Of a DNA stretch of 64,000 bases, positions 35,359 to 49,216 are shown in pieces; within the stretch, counting starts at the first letter, position 1; the number at the start of each line of letters is the position of its first letter. The notes under the pieces were generated by a model. It saw nothing but the letters and a program-made list of their open reading frames with translations. It searched no databases and had not been told where the DNA came from. A program made the translations under genes and the position numbers. This DNA comes from Paralvinella palmiformis (taxonomy: Eukaryota > Annelida > Polychaeta > Terebellida > Alvinellidae): NCBI GenBank assembly GCA_025642065.1, contig JAODUP010001322.1:40616-104615 (forward strand), written 5' to 3'.

Positions 35359-36800
35359 AATTTTTTTCTTTTCTTTTAATTTTACATAAACTGATACAAG
35401 ACGTATACGTGATAGTATCGAGGATGATAATGGTGATAATAACAATTAAAAAAATTGACGAAGTATTGTTTTACATGTTCCATCAAATGTGTGGTTGTGT
35501 GTGTGTGTGGGGGGGGGGGACTTCCTACTACTACAAAAGAAGGCAATCCGTAATATTGCCCAAACTGGTTATTAAGATCATAACCATCCATTGTTTGTTC
35601 AATAGAAGTATTTGAAATTTAAGTTACTGTAAAATTAAAAACCTTGATTATAATCTATAAAGCCATAAATAACTGTTTACCTATCAATCTACAAAACAAA
35701 ATGTTCGTGACAATAGAAGAAATACATTGATATTGTACCAGGTCTAGTAAAAAGGGAAATTTTAATGTAACATTTTCTAAGACGAAAAGAAAGTTAATGT
35801 TATTATGGGTGTTAAATTAGGGAACCAATTAGATGCAAATGTTCGCAATGTTAAAACAATTAATATTTGTAAGCACATAATTAAGAATATGTTCATTTCT
35901 TTATATGACTGATACCGATGCTGAGGTATGTTTGTTATTTTAGTTACTGCTCAAATACAACGTATATGATATAATATACACAATAATGTGTCACTGCTAC
36001 AATCAACAATCATTAATTAATAATTAAACTTACATGGATTCTGTGTTGTTTCTTAATAAAAGTAATAAATTACGTCTATTGTCCATTCCACATCTTTTTA
36101 TTTTTAAATTTGTCATGAATGTTTTTAATGTTATTTTAAGGCGAGGGGTGTGCGTTATATGAGTAATGCATCAAACATTCTCCATTTCAACATTCTATAT
36201 GTGTTTGTTTTCATTAAAATTATGTATTATCAATGTTGAAGTAAACGAATTGAATTGAAATGAATTTAAAAATTTCAATACCAACTGATCGTTATTTCGT
36301 TCAATCGAGACATCAATACAGACATTTTCAAATGGCTTCAAATATTATTATAATTATTATTATATCTTGTCTTCGATAGTTTTTTTAAATAAATTGTTAG
36401 ATTGTCTGCATACACCACCCTCCCTCTAGTTATTGACGTTTTTATGTTGTAGTAATACTTGTTGTTGTTGTTGTTCTATTGTTGTTGTTTTTTGTTGTTG
36501 TGTCATACAGTATTATACGAAGATGGATTTTGTCTGAAATTTAAAACATCTATTTATCCATCTATCTGTCAATCATCAAATGTTTTATTATTACGACGAT
36601 GATGTAGATATATTACGTATCATTTTCCAAACTTTTAAAGAAACTATTGACTTGACTAGTCAAATCTACGATAATAAACTCTATAGATAACAAAATCAAA
36701 AATATAATATTTAATAATTTGGGAAGATACAAAGACATCATTGATGACTTTACGTCACTCGTACGTCATGTTTACGTTGGCAAAACATAGCTGATTACGG

Positions 36801-36837
<37 letters not shown>

Positions 36838-37281
36838 CCAAGTTAGATTTTCCAATATATGTTAGACAGACAGAGTAACGATCATTCTACGAGACAATAT
36901 TAAACACAGTTTCTAGTATCTATACTGAAGTAATATCTAGGTCTATATTTGATAACTAGGATGTTGTATGACATTAATGTAAACACATAAACATTACCTC
37001 TGGCAGAACTTAACAGTAACCGGATAGGAGCCCCCCTTACGTAGATATTGTTCTTATCTGGAACCTGTTCCCGACCAGGGAAGTTGTTAATTTGTGAAGT
37101 AAATATGAAGTATTGGAAGATAAAACCACAGATTGGAGTACAACGTTATATTTTATATGTATAATGTTAGTATTGAATATTTTCTCAAATACTTAGACGT
37201 ATGATCTATATATATATATATATATATATCATGTGCAAAAAATGGCTTGTTTTACATCCGCTTTTGATAAATAGGTGACAC

Positions 37282-37410
37282 CTCCGTGGCGTACCTAGTA
37301 GGGCGGTTGACCTCATATCTATAGTACACGGGTTCGAAACCCGACTCGGCTGTGTCAAAGGGTTGTTTCATCTTTCATTCCTCTTAATTACCATTTAGCC
37401 TACCTGTGCA
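37282..37410 (+). mobile_element. SINE (family 1 related, diverged)
   Basis: Head CTCCGTGGCGTACC, B box CACGGGTTCGAAACCCG, body AAAGGGTTGTTTCATCTTTC, then TTACCATTTAGCCTACC. More distant from the other copies. Confidence 0.6.
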
Positions 37411-37634
37411 ATATTTGCGTTCTTTACATTCATTAAATAAGCTGATGTGTGCCATACTTTAAGATTATTTTAATTGACCAACTGGAAGTACACACACACA
37501 CACATACTTATATGATTTGTAATTCTGAAATATAACTTATCTAAGATGTCTATTAAATTTAGGTAATTTAATTTTCCAGAATTTTTTCGTTGCTCTTGTT
37601 TGGTAATGGCGCTTTATTAAATGTACATTATTAT

Positions 37635-37665
<31 letters not shown>

Positions 37666-38159
37666 GGAGAAAGAGAGGGGTGTATCGAAGAAAACGACGC
37701 TGAGATTACAAAGGTAATACCTAACTTTAATAATTAAATTCAGAAATATACATATCAAATATGAAAGGAAATTGTTAACACGATAATGTCAAATATCAGT
37801 ACAAAATTATCTTATCATTGACCGATAAAACATCAACAACAGGACATAACACCACGAGGAATATAAAGATAGAAAAATATATATATATATAACTGAGAAG
37901 CACATTAAACTGCATTATTAATATTGTCCAAAACATCAAAGTGAACAGATCAATCTTTAGCTAATATATATATATATTCTCTTATAACACTGGACCGGGA
38001 GAAGCCATAGAGCTCTCTCGGATTCTCCCAAAGTCCATATTACCCTTTGTCTGTTGTTGATAAGAATCAATGATAATATTACATATTACAATCAGTTTGA
38101 TAAGAATGTATCTTAAAGGATGTCAACATTGTAACCGATGCAGATTAGCATATCATGAA

Positions 38160-39330
38160 TATTATCGGATAGTAAACATTCGAACGTGGTCACGTGACGA
38201 CATTCGCCGAACGTAGACAATATATAATCCCACTCGTTGATGATCCGATGGTCATCGATTTGGTAAACGGCGATCATCGATCTACTGTCTGCGTCGCATC
38301 CTCTGATTACACTCCACCCGCCAATAAGACGCTCATCGACTCGTCATAATTGGCAGACATCGACTAACTTCTAGGGGATGTTACATCAATTAGAATGATT
38401 CGTATTACGCCTAAATCGACCATCAACGATCGCGGCACGTATTCTATTCCGCTATTTAACATGTTGGTCACACAGTTCGGGTGCCGCTTCCGTGATACAC
38501 CTCATTCAGACTCCCGACACCACCCCGTGATGCCGTACACCATCAGGATCACTCACGTCCGGTATTTTTAAATGACCGATTTTGAAGCATTCATCGTCGA
38601 CAACGACAGCAAAAGTGCTTTATTATAATTTCAATTTTCTTTTCCTAATGCTATTATAAAACTAGTAAACGGATCTTCGTCGGCACAAAACGTCATCAGG
38701 ATCATGAACGTTCATCACAAAACAACATCAACAACAACTGAAAAAAACACACAATAGTTCCAGATGTTCGGATTACAGCCATCACACACACACGCTGTAA
38801 CACAGTAATCGTATATCTGTGATAACCGGTTTAAAAATAGAATTAATTTTAAGCCGAAATGATGCGAACAAAATGTGAACAAAACGCCTCAATAACGATA
38901 TAGAAACTAGCCCAGGTTGTGCTGAATAAGCGACAGCCTGTGGATTATCCCCGGAAAACAAAGCAAGCATAGAAACAAGCGAACGACTACGCGTTACGAG
39001 GCCTACGTCATAAAAGGAAGGGAAACCCCCCCATTAATTAAGGCAAACCAAAACGTACACATAAACAAAGATTGCCCTCCTCTACCGAGTGCGCATGCGT
39101 TAAATTAACGTCGCCGCCATCATCGAATTTAGCACGGTTTCAGGTAATGTTCCAGTTCACATAATAATCGCTAGATCTACGTGGAAGCCTACGTCATTCC
39201 GGCGGCCGTGCCGCATCAGTCGTGTCTGTTTTGCATCGTCATGAGTTCACAACAAAAACCCCGAAGCAGGAATCACAGTCGGAATAAAATATGCCAGTTG
39301 TCGATAGAAAAAGGTTCATCGTCGTTTACC
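38160..39330. promoter_or_regulatory. CpG-dense non-coding island, possible promoter
   Basis: CpG frequency is visibly higher than in the AT-rich surroundings (for example GACATTCGCCGAACGTAG, GGCGGCCGTGCCGC). No long open frame. Contains TGCGCATGCGT at 39090-39100, close to the NRF-1 palindrome. Could be a promoter for an unrecognised gene, or part of a long DGK 3' region. Confidence 0.35.
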
Positions 39331-39768
39331 GATCTATAGCACATATAATACATTCTAGGTAGAAACGTTCCGCTTGCTTTGCGAATATAGATTTAAAAGA
39401 TTTGCACAGATCCCACCCAACCATATTTTGATATTAGTACCTCTGATACAAATAGTACAGTCACACACACACACACACACACACAGAGTCGGTGGAAACA
39501 TTTGCGGGTACTGAGTAACAGTAGGAAAATAATTCAATATATTCACACAACACTTTGACCATCACCACAGAAGACAATATTCAGCTGTGCCCGTGTGCGT
39601 GCATGTGCATTCGGGGGTACTATATATATATCTGTGTGTATGTTAATCACGCACGCAATAACAGAACCATATGCATACTGCTTGAGCACCGATTACTGAA
39701 GATTTAGCAACATCATTATATATAAACGTTCACACACACACACACATGTGCGCGAGCATCCGCCAAAC

Positions 39769-39803
<35 letters not shown>

Positions 39804-42800
39804 CATCAGACATCGACGACAAAAGTGAAACAATATTTGTTAAATAGAATAAACAAAACCCCATAAAGTGATCACATGTTATAGGACAGAAACACGAATC
39901 CATCATACATTAAACATATTATAATAACATCTCAGCAACACAGTAATAATAATATCTATAATTCGTTAAACATTTAATAAATTATTTAACTGTAATGCAT
40001 ACTTCTTTTGCCGATTTAGTTAAATGTAAATATATTTCACACACACACGTATACACACACACACACACACAGAGATGCCTCACTTTCTTTAGAAATGTTA
40101 GAAATTATTTGGCTAAAAATAACATATAAAAAATCTGTTTCACAATATTAATTCTGTATACAACGATAAAAGTGTTATTCAGAAATAAATATATCAGGCT
40201 CTAAACTAGTCATCATCATCCGTCAATCTGACAAACATATTTACAATTGTCAACAGACCTCTCGATACTAGGTTTGGTCAGCTTCATCATGGTTAGCATA
40301 ATTTATCTCTCACCATCAACTATAGATAGGTGCACTGTACAAAATGCATATCATCTGCATAAGAAACCGCTTTATTACGCATTATCGAGTCCAATATTTC
40401 CGTGTAGAGATTCTTTTCCTGGTTTGAAGCAATAGAAAATCAAAATCAACTCAAAAAGAGACGGCTATGGACCAACAACGAACGAACACAAAACAACTCA
40501 CGGCAGTGAGCTTAAATCGTCTCCCAAAAAACTAAAAAGTGCAGTAAACAAAGTTTATCAAAATACAGTTATGCGTTTGGGTAATTTATAGATACATCAT
40601 TGACCGCTAGAATCATTTGTAAACAAACTACAGGAAATGATCACTGCCTCAACTAGGACCGAGGACTTCTCTCTGGATCAGTGACGAGATACCGAAAGCT
40701 TCAAATAAGCGTGCATAACGTTGGCTTATATCTGAATCCATGCACTCTACCTCCTAGTCTGTGAGGTGCATGCCTCCTGATGTAGATAGTCCACAGATAT
40801 GTCATACGGCATCTGAAAGGCATCGATATCTCTCGCAGGACTGCTCGTAAAACACGGCTATCATTCGGATATACAACCTCGGCTAAGCGAGACATATCAC
40901 AAGTATTGCTCGCGCTTTCATGACACAAAACATACACATTGATATGACATTGCGGGAGATCCACGCTCCCGCCATTTGATCACTGTACGGTTCACTTGTT
41001 TACGAATCACTTTGCATCATTCGGAATAGGAAAATTTTCAGCAGTACACTTTCTTATTTTGTTTTATACCCACAGCTTCATCTTTCAGTCTCGACGTGAA
41101 CGCGACCGAAACGTATCACCTCGAAACTGTAAATATCAACACCAGCCATTCATCTCCATCGCACACAAACACGTATACAAAAGTTAATGGATCACTTTCA
41201 ATGAACGATTCACGCATCACGCATGCACGAATATATAAACTGGCAGACTCCTTAGAGGCGTCTAGCCAGAAATGAAATTGTGGCCATCAAACTTATGCAG
41301 ATTCAAAAAGCGAAACTACCGAAGTGGTGGAGCGTCCGATTCGTGGTTCTCCTTCCTGGAAAGTTTATAAAATGGATGTCTTAGTTAGCGCGTTGTTGCA
41401 TTTGGAGACAACCGTTTGTACACCAGAGATAAACTGGTACCTTGACGTAGAAAAATATATGGTGTACGCGAAAAGGTCTCCATGAACTAACACGTCCCCC
41501 AGCTATTTTTAGCAACCTTTTACCCATCAATATTGATTTTTGCCCATCGATTTGGACAACTCTCTGGCTAAAAGCTAGTCCGCTTTTAGACGCATCACTC
41601 GCAGACAAACACACATCGGATAAATTTAATACATTTTAAATATTAAATCCAAATAAATATTACTGTACCAAAAGGTTTTTTCTTTGACAACACAACAACT
41701 TATTTATTATTAAATTAATAAGATAACTTTGTTAGCACCTGGGAATGATCTAAGTTCTTCATTACTAATATCATAACTAGGAAGAGATAATATATTGATT
41801 AGTATGTGTGTGTGTCTGGGTATGTGTGTGTGTGTGTGTGTGAGCGCATGAGTTATTAGAATGTCAACCTGTCTTTACCGATGTATAATCTCTGTCGAAT
41901 CAGCATCTAATATTGTATCAGATGTAGCAACCTACAACCCAACATTATATCAGATGTTGCAACTGACAATCTGCCATTGTATCAGATAGCAACAGACAAT
42001 CCAACATTGTATCAGACATAGCAACTTACAATCCAATATTATATTGATAATCTGACATTGTATCAGATGTAGCAACCAACAAGCCAATAATATATCATAT
42101 GTAGCAACCACAAACTCGATATTGTATCAGATGTAGCAACTGACAATCCGACATTGTATCATATGTAGCAACTGACAATCCAACATTGTATCAGATATAG
42201 CAACTGACAATCCAAAGTTGTATATGTTGTACCAAACTGACAATCCAATATTGTATCAGATGTAGCAACCAACAATCCGACATTGTATCTGATGTAGCAA
42301 CTGACAATCTGATATTGTATCAAAACCTGAGTAGACCATAAACAGTGCTTCCGCGAAATGATAAATAATAGTCACAGAGATGACGAATATACCGCCATGG
42401 AGGCATAGGTATACCAAACTAATGATGAGTACATTAGTGATCACTAGCTCATCAGATTATGTTATAATACACACACACACACACACACACACAGGTGAGG
42501 AAAAGCTCACCGCATTATCGTGAACTAGTCACACATTGGTCATGAATATCTAAATCGATTTTACCTAATATCAGCCATTATTTCTCTCAGAGGCCATAGC
42601 AACGGCTTACAAAACTAAAATATAACGCATGATCTAGCAGATATCTGCGGTTAATTTCTAATACCAGCTGAAGCCTCTAGATTAACAATATTTAAAATGA
42701 AGACCTTTGTATAAAAGACATCCCACCTACTGGGAAAGCAATCAAAGAAGCGAATTAACAAAGCACAAAAAAATTCATGATTCCACCACACAGAGGTGTA

Positions 42801-43522
42801 GATACTCAGTGCTTGCACTATCAATTACCTCATGGTACTCAACGGATAAGTCGCCCTACAGTCGCATCAAATGATTAAAATTAATCTACTCAGTAACAGA
42901 AACGCAAGACTAAACATCTTCGTATCATCTGTTAGTTCATGAGATGAAGTGTACTTTATACAAGAAGCACCACACCGTACGGGCAGAACCCCGCTTGTAT
43001 AGTAATGTATCCACATGTTCGACTTCATCTTGGCATACGGACAGGAACCAGCCTGCGGAACGCCATTAAGTACAAAACACTGAGAACACGGACAAATGCA
43101 CACGCACACATGCTGATTTCAGAGTGCTGAAGCGAAATAAACGAAGGAGAATTATATCACATGGGTATCACCACCAGCCACAGCACTGGAGAAATAACAT
43201 TAACCGTACCAATGTTTACATGTCGACTAATCACCACCGTTACCACCATCACAGCAACAACAACAACAACAATGATGACGACGACTATATCAACTTCTGG
43301 AAATGTGACATGCAAACATTATAGACACTTAATGTAAAATAGTGACAGTACTCGTACAGTAAACATGTTGTATATAAATATCACTCGCTGCAGTGAAAGC
43401 CTCGTTGCAAGCCACTGAAACACGTTGAGATCTTCTTTGCCAAAGCAGTAACAGATGCTGCTATGATGAACCCTGTTTTGTTGTCTTCGAAGATGTACTG
43501 GTTGCCACGGATACCGGAGTGC
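39331..43522. other. Between CpG island and DGK stop: probable DGK 3' UTR/flank, no gene recognised
   Basis: Adjacent to the DGK stop on its downstream side. CpG content stays raised to about 41.6 kb, then comes the 32-bp degenerate repeat. Open frames of 77-87 codons at 40701-40964, 41381-41614 and 42867-43109 (minus) show no recognisable family, so they are not called as genes. Confidence 0.4.
41880..42325. repeat. Degenerate ~32-bp tandem repeat
   Basis: Repeated GTAGCAACTGACAATCC and GACATTGTATCAGAT blocks, about 12 copies with many substitutions and unequal spacing. Between the DGK stop and the CpG-rich region. Confidence 0.8.
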
Positions 43523-44041
43523 CTAGTGATCCAGGTGGTACTTGATTTCCTTGATGCCATGTTGGATACGCTTCAGATGGCCAACTTTGGTCACTCCCAT
43601 TTCCTGGTTACAGAAGATAAAGCAAACTTTTAATAACAATATTAATCATATCAGTATTAATAATAATTATGATGTTATTTATAACAATAAACAAGTGATG
43701 AAGAATGCCATTTTCTCATGATAAAGTATTGTATTAGCCACAATTTTAATTATATTTAATCATGCGCCACCTGTACTCATCTCCCATCCCAATATACCTA
43801 TAATGACAAAGAAATGATGAGATGAATAGATAGATAAAAAGGAAAAGATACATTCAGATAGACAAGATAAAGAAAACAAACAAACAAAACATCAACCATA
43901 CCTTAAGATCTGTCCGTCCCAAGTGCAGTAATTCTGGACCACGGATATCGTTAGCTATAAATTTTTCCTTGTATTCTCCAAGTCCCAGACAAACCAGCCA
44001 CTGACCTACTTCCTCTGTTCCCCATTCCTGAATGGCGCGAA
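43523..44041 (-). CDS. DGKD/DGKH: DGK SAM domain exons and stop
   Basis: Exons 43902-44041 and 43523-43603. The SAM domain runs from [19 protein letters not shown] through [17 protein letters not shown] to [19 protein letters not shown], ending YHLDH-stop. In vertebrate DGK delta and eta this domain oligomerises and controls localisation. The protein ends a few residues after the last SAM helix, slightly shorter than the vertebrate tail as I recall it. Confidence 0.92.
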
Positions 44042-47000
44042 CTACAACGAAAAAGCCCACATGACATCACTTCTAGTACAAACACATCTAAATAGTCATC
44101 AATTTCTAAAGTTTAATCAGGAAGATGACACCAAATACATAAAGTTTAAAAGTCGACGGTTATAATAACGATATGCTCATAGCTAGCATTAACAGAAATA
44201 TTGAATCTTATGTCATAATTCAATCATATCATATAAATCATACTCCAATATAGTTTGCTACTCATCCACAAGGCTGTATACACCATAATAAAATAGAAGT
44301 TGGTTACCAAGGAAACAAACAAGCCAAGACATTTATCAGCAACCCTGCACCACATAATAGAATGATACATATATGTCAGCTACGAATTAGGCAATTAACT
44401 TCTAAAGCCGAGGTAATGTAAGAGTAAGAGATTATTTCTCCAAAATAAATAAATAAAATAGTTTATAATTAAAACGACTACTTTGTAACTCACAAGAATG
44501 AAAAAAACCTTCATATAAATTAGGTTGTCTTATAAAAGAAATTCTATCAGGAATGGAGGAGGCTATATATTTTTTTGCTGAAAATCAAATCATCAGAATT
44601 TTCAAATATCTACATAAACAAACATTAAAATGGGTTTTCATGAGGAAAACATTTAAATAATCTTTCCAATCAGTTTTTAGTTTTGAGGATGAGGTAGAAA
44701 ACCTCACCGAAAAGATAAGAATCCCATCTGTCCAATTAAATCATAAGAAGTAAATATTATCTCATGAGTACTGACTCAGTCAAGATATTGGTCGAAAATA
44801 AATTATAAACACTTCAAAGAATTTTAGAATTTGTTAACAGCTAATTAATGGCTCTCTCAACTAAAACAAAACAATTATAGACTTTATCGGTAAATCAAAC
44901 TATTTCCATTTTATGAAAAGGTTCAGGATCTTGTACCGAGATCCTGAATCATAAATTACTTACAATTGGCTAACGAGAAACAGTTCCCACAATATTGACT
45001 TTCCATTATAATGTGTGCCAAAGGGAACGTTATGATATGTGTATGTTGTAAATCAATAAAAAAATATAAATGTACATTAATCTTATATTTCTGTTATATG
45101 TTCAAAATTAGATAAAGAGGAAAAAATTAGCTTTGCATTGGATTAGAATGAAATAAATATATTAATAGCTGAAGAAAATTATATTTTTAGACTTTAATAT
45201 ATATATATACATATATATCCGACACCAGTTCATTGAACCAAGGCTGATAATAGTAGCTATATCAAGCTAAAATACTGATAAAAGCAGTGTACCAGGAGTT
45301 CACTAATGCTGTTTAGTATTCCCAGATCAGAAATTAAAATTTAATATTTACTTAATATAATAAATGCCAGTCCTGTGGAAATTGTAGTAAGAAGCTGTAA
45401 AGAAAAAGGCTTAATTTGTGTGTAACTGCAGAAATAAAATGTAATTTAAACTTTGTATGAACCATGAGCATTAAAATGTGGAAAGTCGGTCTACTTTTGC
45501 CCGAAGGGGATGATGTCATTAGATTGATAAAAGCAATAGTCACATGGAAATTAAATATTTTAATCACTGTTTTTCCATTTTTGAGGTGACCGTGGGTTGG
45601 ATTCTGCTCATAATAAAAGTATTATAATGAAAGCATGAACTTACTATCTTAAGCACATATTACTTACATAGTACCATATACAATATGATATAATTTTTGT
45701 TGAGGTAACAAGCTGGAAATCAATAGTGGATATTTGCGTGATTGCACTGTTCATCAATGGAACAACAAATTAAGTCAATCTTTGAGAGATCTTTAAACAA
45801 ATGTTGGACATTTAGGAGTGTATCTCTAAACTAGGAACTTTATGGCTATGTATACCTGGGAATGTATACATACCTCAATGTATTGCCTTTTATAAGTGTG
45901 TAGTCATGTTAAATTCTAAACATAATTACGTGTTTTCATTTCTGTATTGGATACGGCTATGTGCATGCACGTATGTGTAATCCTTTATTCACACCATGTA
46001 TGCATCTATATGTCTGTTTGTATTGATATATATTTTGTGTATAGATGTGTCTTGTCTTGTAGAGAGATATACCTGACATACCACTCGGTCCTGTGTACTC
46101 GTGGTCCTTACTCTTATCTTTACGACCACTCCTCATCAGGCGACTCATCAACTTAAACTTGGTCTTCTCTTTACGTTTCTGAGTCAATTCCGTTGCCTAG
46201 AAACAGAAATAAAACTAAATCATGACTGTACATTTAAAAAATACAAACACTGTCATCTATAGAAACCCTTCCAGGATCAGAGATAATGGAGAAGTAACTC
46301 GATGGAACCGTGTACACTGTATATTATTAGTGTCGACTACAATTCTAAAATTGGAATTGATGGCCAATTCCAATGCCAGAAATGGAATTGTTATTAAAAA
46401 AGGAATTGGAATTGATAAATCTGGAATTGGAATTGAAGTTTCCTTCAAAAAAATAAATCCACAAATTATTTTAGCATTTAGTTTTTTAATTCAGAAAAAA
46501 ATTCCATGGTCCTCCCGGTTGGGGGTTGTATGCAGAGTTAACAACCCCACCCTGTAAAAAGAAGCCTGTTATGTAAACTATTACAACAATTAAACATTGT
46601 TGTATCCTTATGTGCTACCAGGGATGAAGAAGATAAGAAGAATCATTATACAGCACCTTTGAATGGCTCCTGCTAATAAGGGTGCTTTGTTAAATATACA
46701 TTATTATTATTATTATTATTATTATTAATTACAACTGGACAGGGCAACTAGTACAGGGTTTGGGCAAACTCATAGCCCAGGTACGATGCAAAGTTCATCA
46801 ACAATGATCAGATGGCAAGGAAACTTAGGAAGGATAAGCGAGTCTGAAAAGGTGAGTATTTGATAACATGTTCAGGGAGTGAATTCCAGAGTAGGGACAG
46901 CATCTGAAAAAGCACATATACATCTACTTTGAAGTGTACAGATACACATACACTTGTAAAAGGTTCCTACAACAGAAACTAGTCATGCTATTTGGGATGA

Positions 47001-47114
47001 GTGAAAATTATACTATTACTATTACCGTTAGGATCTGGTATTATATATAACAGCATATATATAATAACATCTATTCTTTATTTTCAGTTATAGCTGCATT
47101 ATATCATATATACT

Positions 47115-47156
<42 letters not shown>

Positions 47157-47587
47157 TTTATTTTCTATTTAGGTAGTGGTCATTTGGTCACAATTCTGTA
47201 AGATTTATAAATGTTACAAAACACTAAGCCCACATCTTTATTATATGTAATACTCAATCAGTCACTAACCTCCTGTTCAATAGCCTGGAAGTGAGGTAAA
47301 CCACCAATATCATAAACTTTTCTCATTTCAACGTCCATTGCCTGTACAACTTCCACCAACTTCTCTTCTATCTCGGGGCGCATGTTCTGATAACAAAAGA
47401 GGTGAGACCATGTAAAATACTGAATATATCTGAATTCAGTGAGGCCCCCCCCCCATCAAATACTAGAGTAAATAAAATCAAGTAAACTTCCCAGGTTTAA
47501 ATAATTCACTAATCCTCATGATACTGCTGGCATTGTGATTTAGGAAACAGAACAGTTTTATGACCCCATCTGTAACTAAGATTTCAG

Positions 47588-47620
<33 letters not shown>

Positions 47621-49175
47621 TCATAATCCTTACCAAAGAGCTGGCTCTGTCAGAAAGGAAAAGCTTCGTCTCATTGTACAGTGACCTGACACTGCTCACA
47701 AGATCTGACACTTGGGTACGGACAGCAGGCTGTAAGGTAGATGTTGATAAACAAGATCAATGTACAGATAACAGTACGGAACCGCTGTTAAACCAATCCA
47801 AATATATCAAAATGATGGACCAAAATCAACTGAAACATCAAAGTATCTCAAATACAAAATGCGCAATAAGGTTAAAATAATATGGCAAGTTGTACTGTTC
47901 AGGTATTATTTGCCAAAAATTATATCTTAAGAAATGATAGTTATTTTGGCACAAACACGGATGGAATGCGAACAAATTTCAAATATACTTGCAGCTTTTA
48001 AATACCACTAGGCCACATTTATGTCAGTCTTTAACCATTTTCATATCAACGCAAAGAACAAATAATCCACAAAACAGTTGAGTGTCAAAATAAGAATACT
48101 ATCAACTAAACAGAAGTGGGGGGAAAAACCAGTGAAATAACTCAAAATACATATATTATAAATATATCCTACTTCCAGGCAAAGAATGCATGAATTATGA
48201 ACACATCAGCCAAGGAGCTTCACATCAGACACAGCTATAGAATAATAATGCACACACACACACACACATACACACACACAGAGAGAGACAGACACACACA
48301 CAAACACACACACACACACACAGACGAGAGACAGACACACACACACAAACACACACACACACACAGACAGACAAAACACAAACACACACACACACAAAAC
48401 TAATAGACAGGTAAAACTGATATTAATTAGCAGATGACACAAAAACTATTTTTCCATTCACTGAATTATGGAAAAACAAGCCCAAAAATAAAAACCAGAA
48501 ATATAGGAAAATAGGACTATGTTTGTAAGACATCAACAACAAAATGTATGCCACCTTCAGGACCACATCAATTATTAAAGGAAGACACTTGGTGGCATTT
48601 TACCTTGAACAACGATGATGCCTGTTTGGGACAGGCCATGCTATGGTATGTGTGTTTTGTAGGCAGGTAACACAACATCGATGTTAGACAACACGATCTG
48701 GTTCACATTAACACATAAAAAAGGGTCAAATAACAGTGCATGAAATGTTGTACGATGCAACATGAAAAAGACAATAAATAATGACAAATGATCACACCTC
48801 GGCCGTTACTTCTGCCCCTGGATCCTCCTGAAATACCAGCAACGCACGAAATAAGAGAAGTGTTGTCAGCGTACGTATTTCCCATCAGATTAATCCCCTC
48901 TTAGACGTAACCAAAGTTAGCCAATCGCAAAAGGCCAACCCGACATCGATGCACCAATCACAAAATTGAAACCGATTTCAATAATGTCAATCAGCTTAAT
49001 TAATTAATTTGTTCAAGAATTTCATACTGTTATATGCAGCAATTCATGATAACCTCCTTTGGGGGTAAGACAAAATGAATTTTCATTTTACATTACCTAT
49101 TTATTTGTTTATAATAAATTACTTAGTTTCAGGATTTGATTACTTAAAGCAATCATGATAAATATAAAAAACAGC

Positions 49176-49216
<41 letters not shown>

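Noticed and set aside
40701..40964. 87-codon minus-strand open frame, also 41381-41614 and 42867-43109
   Set aside because: No recognisable domain, no splice partners found and no paralogue in the window; could be chance in a CpG-richer region.
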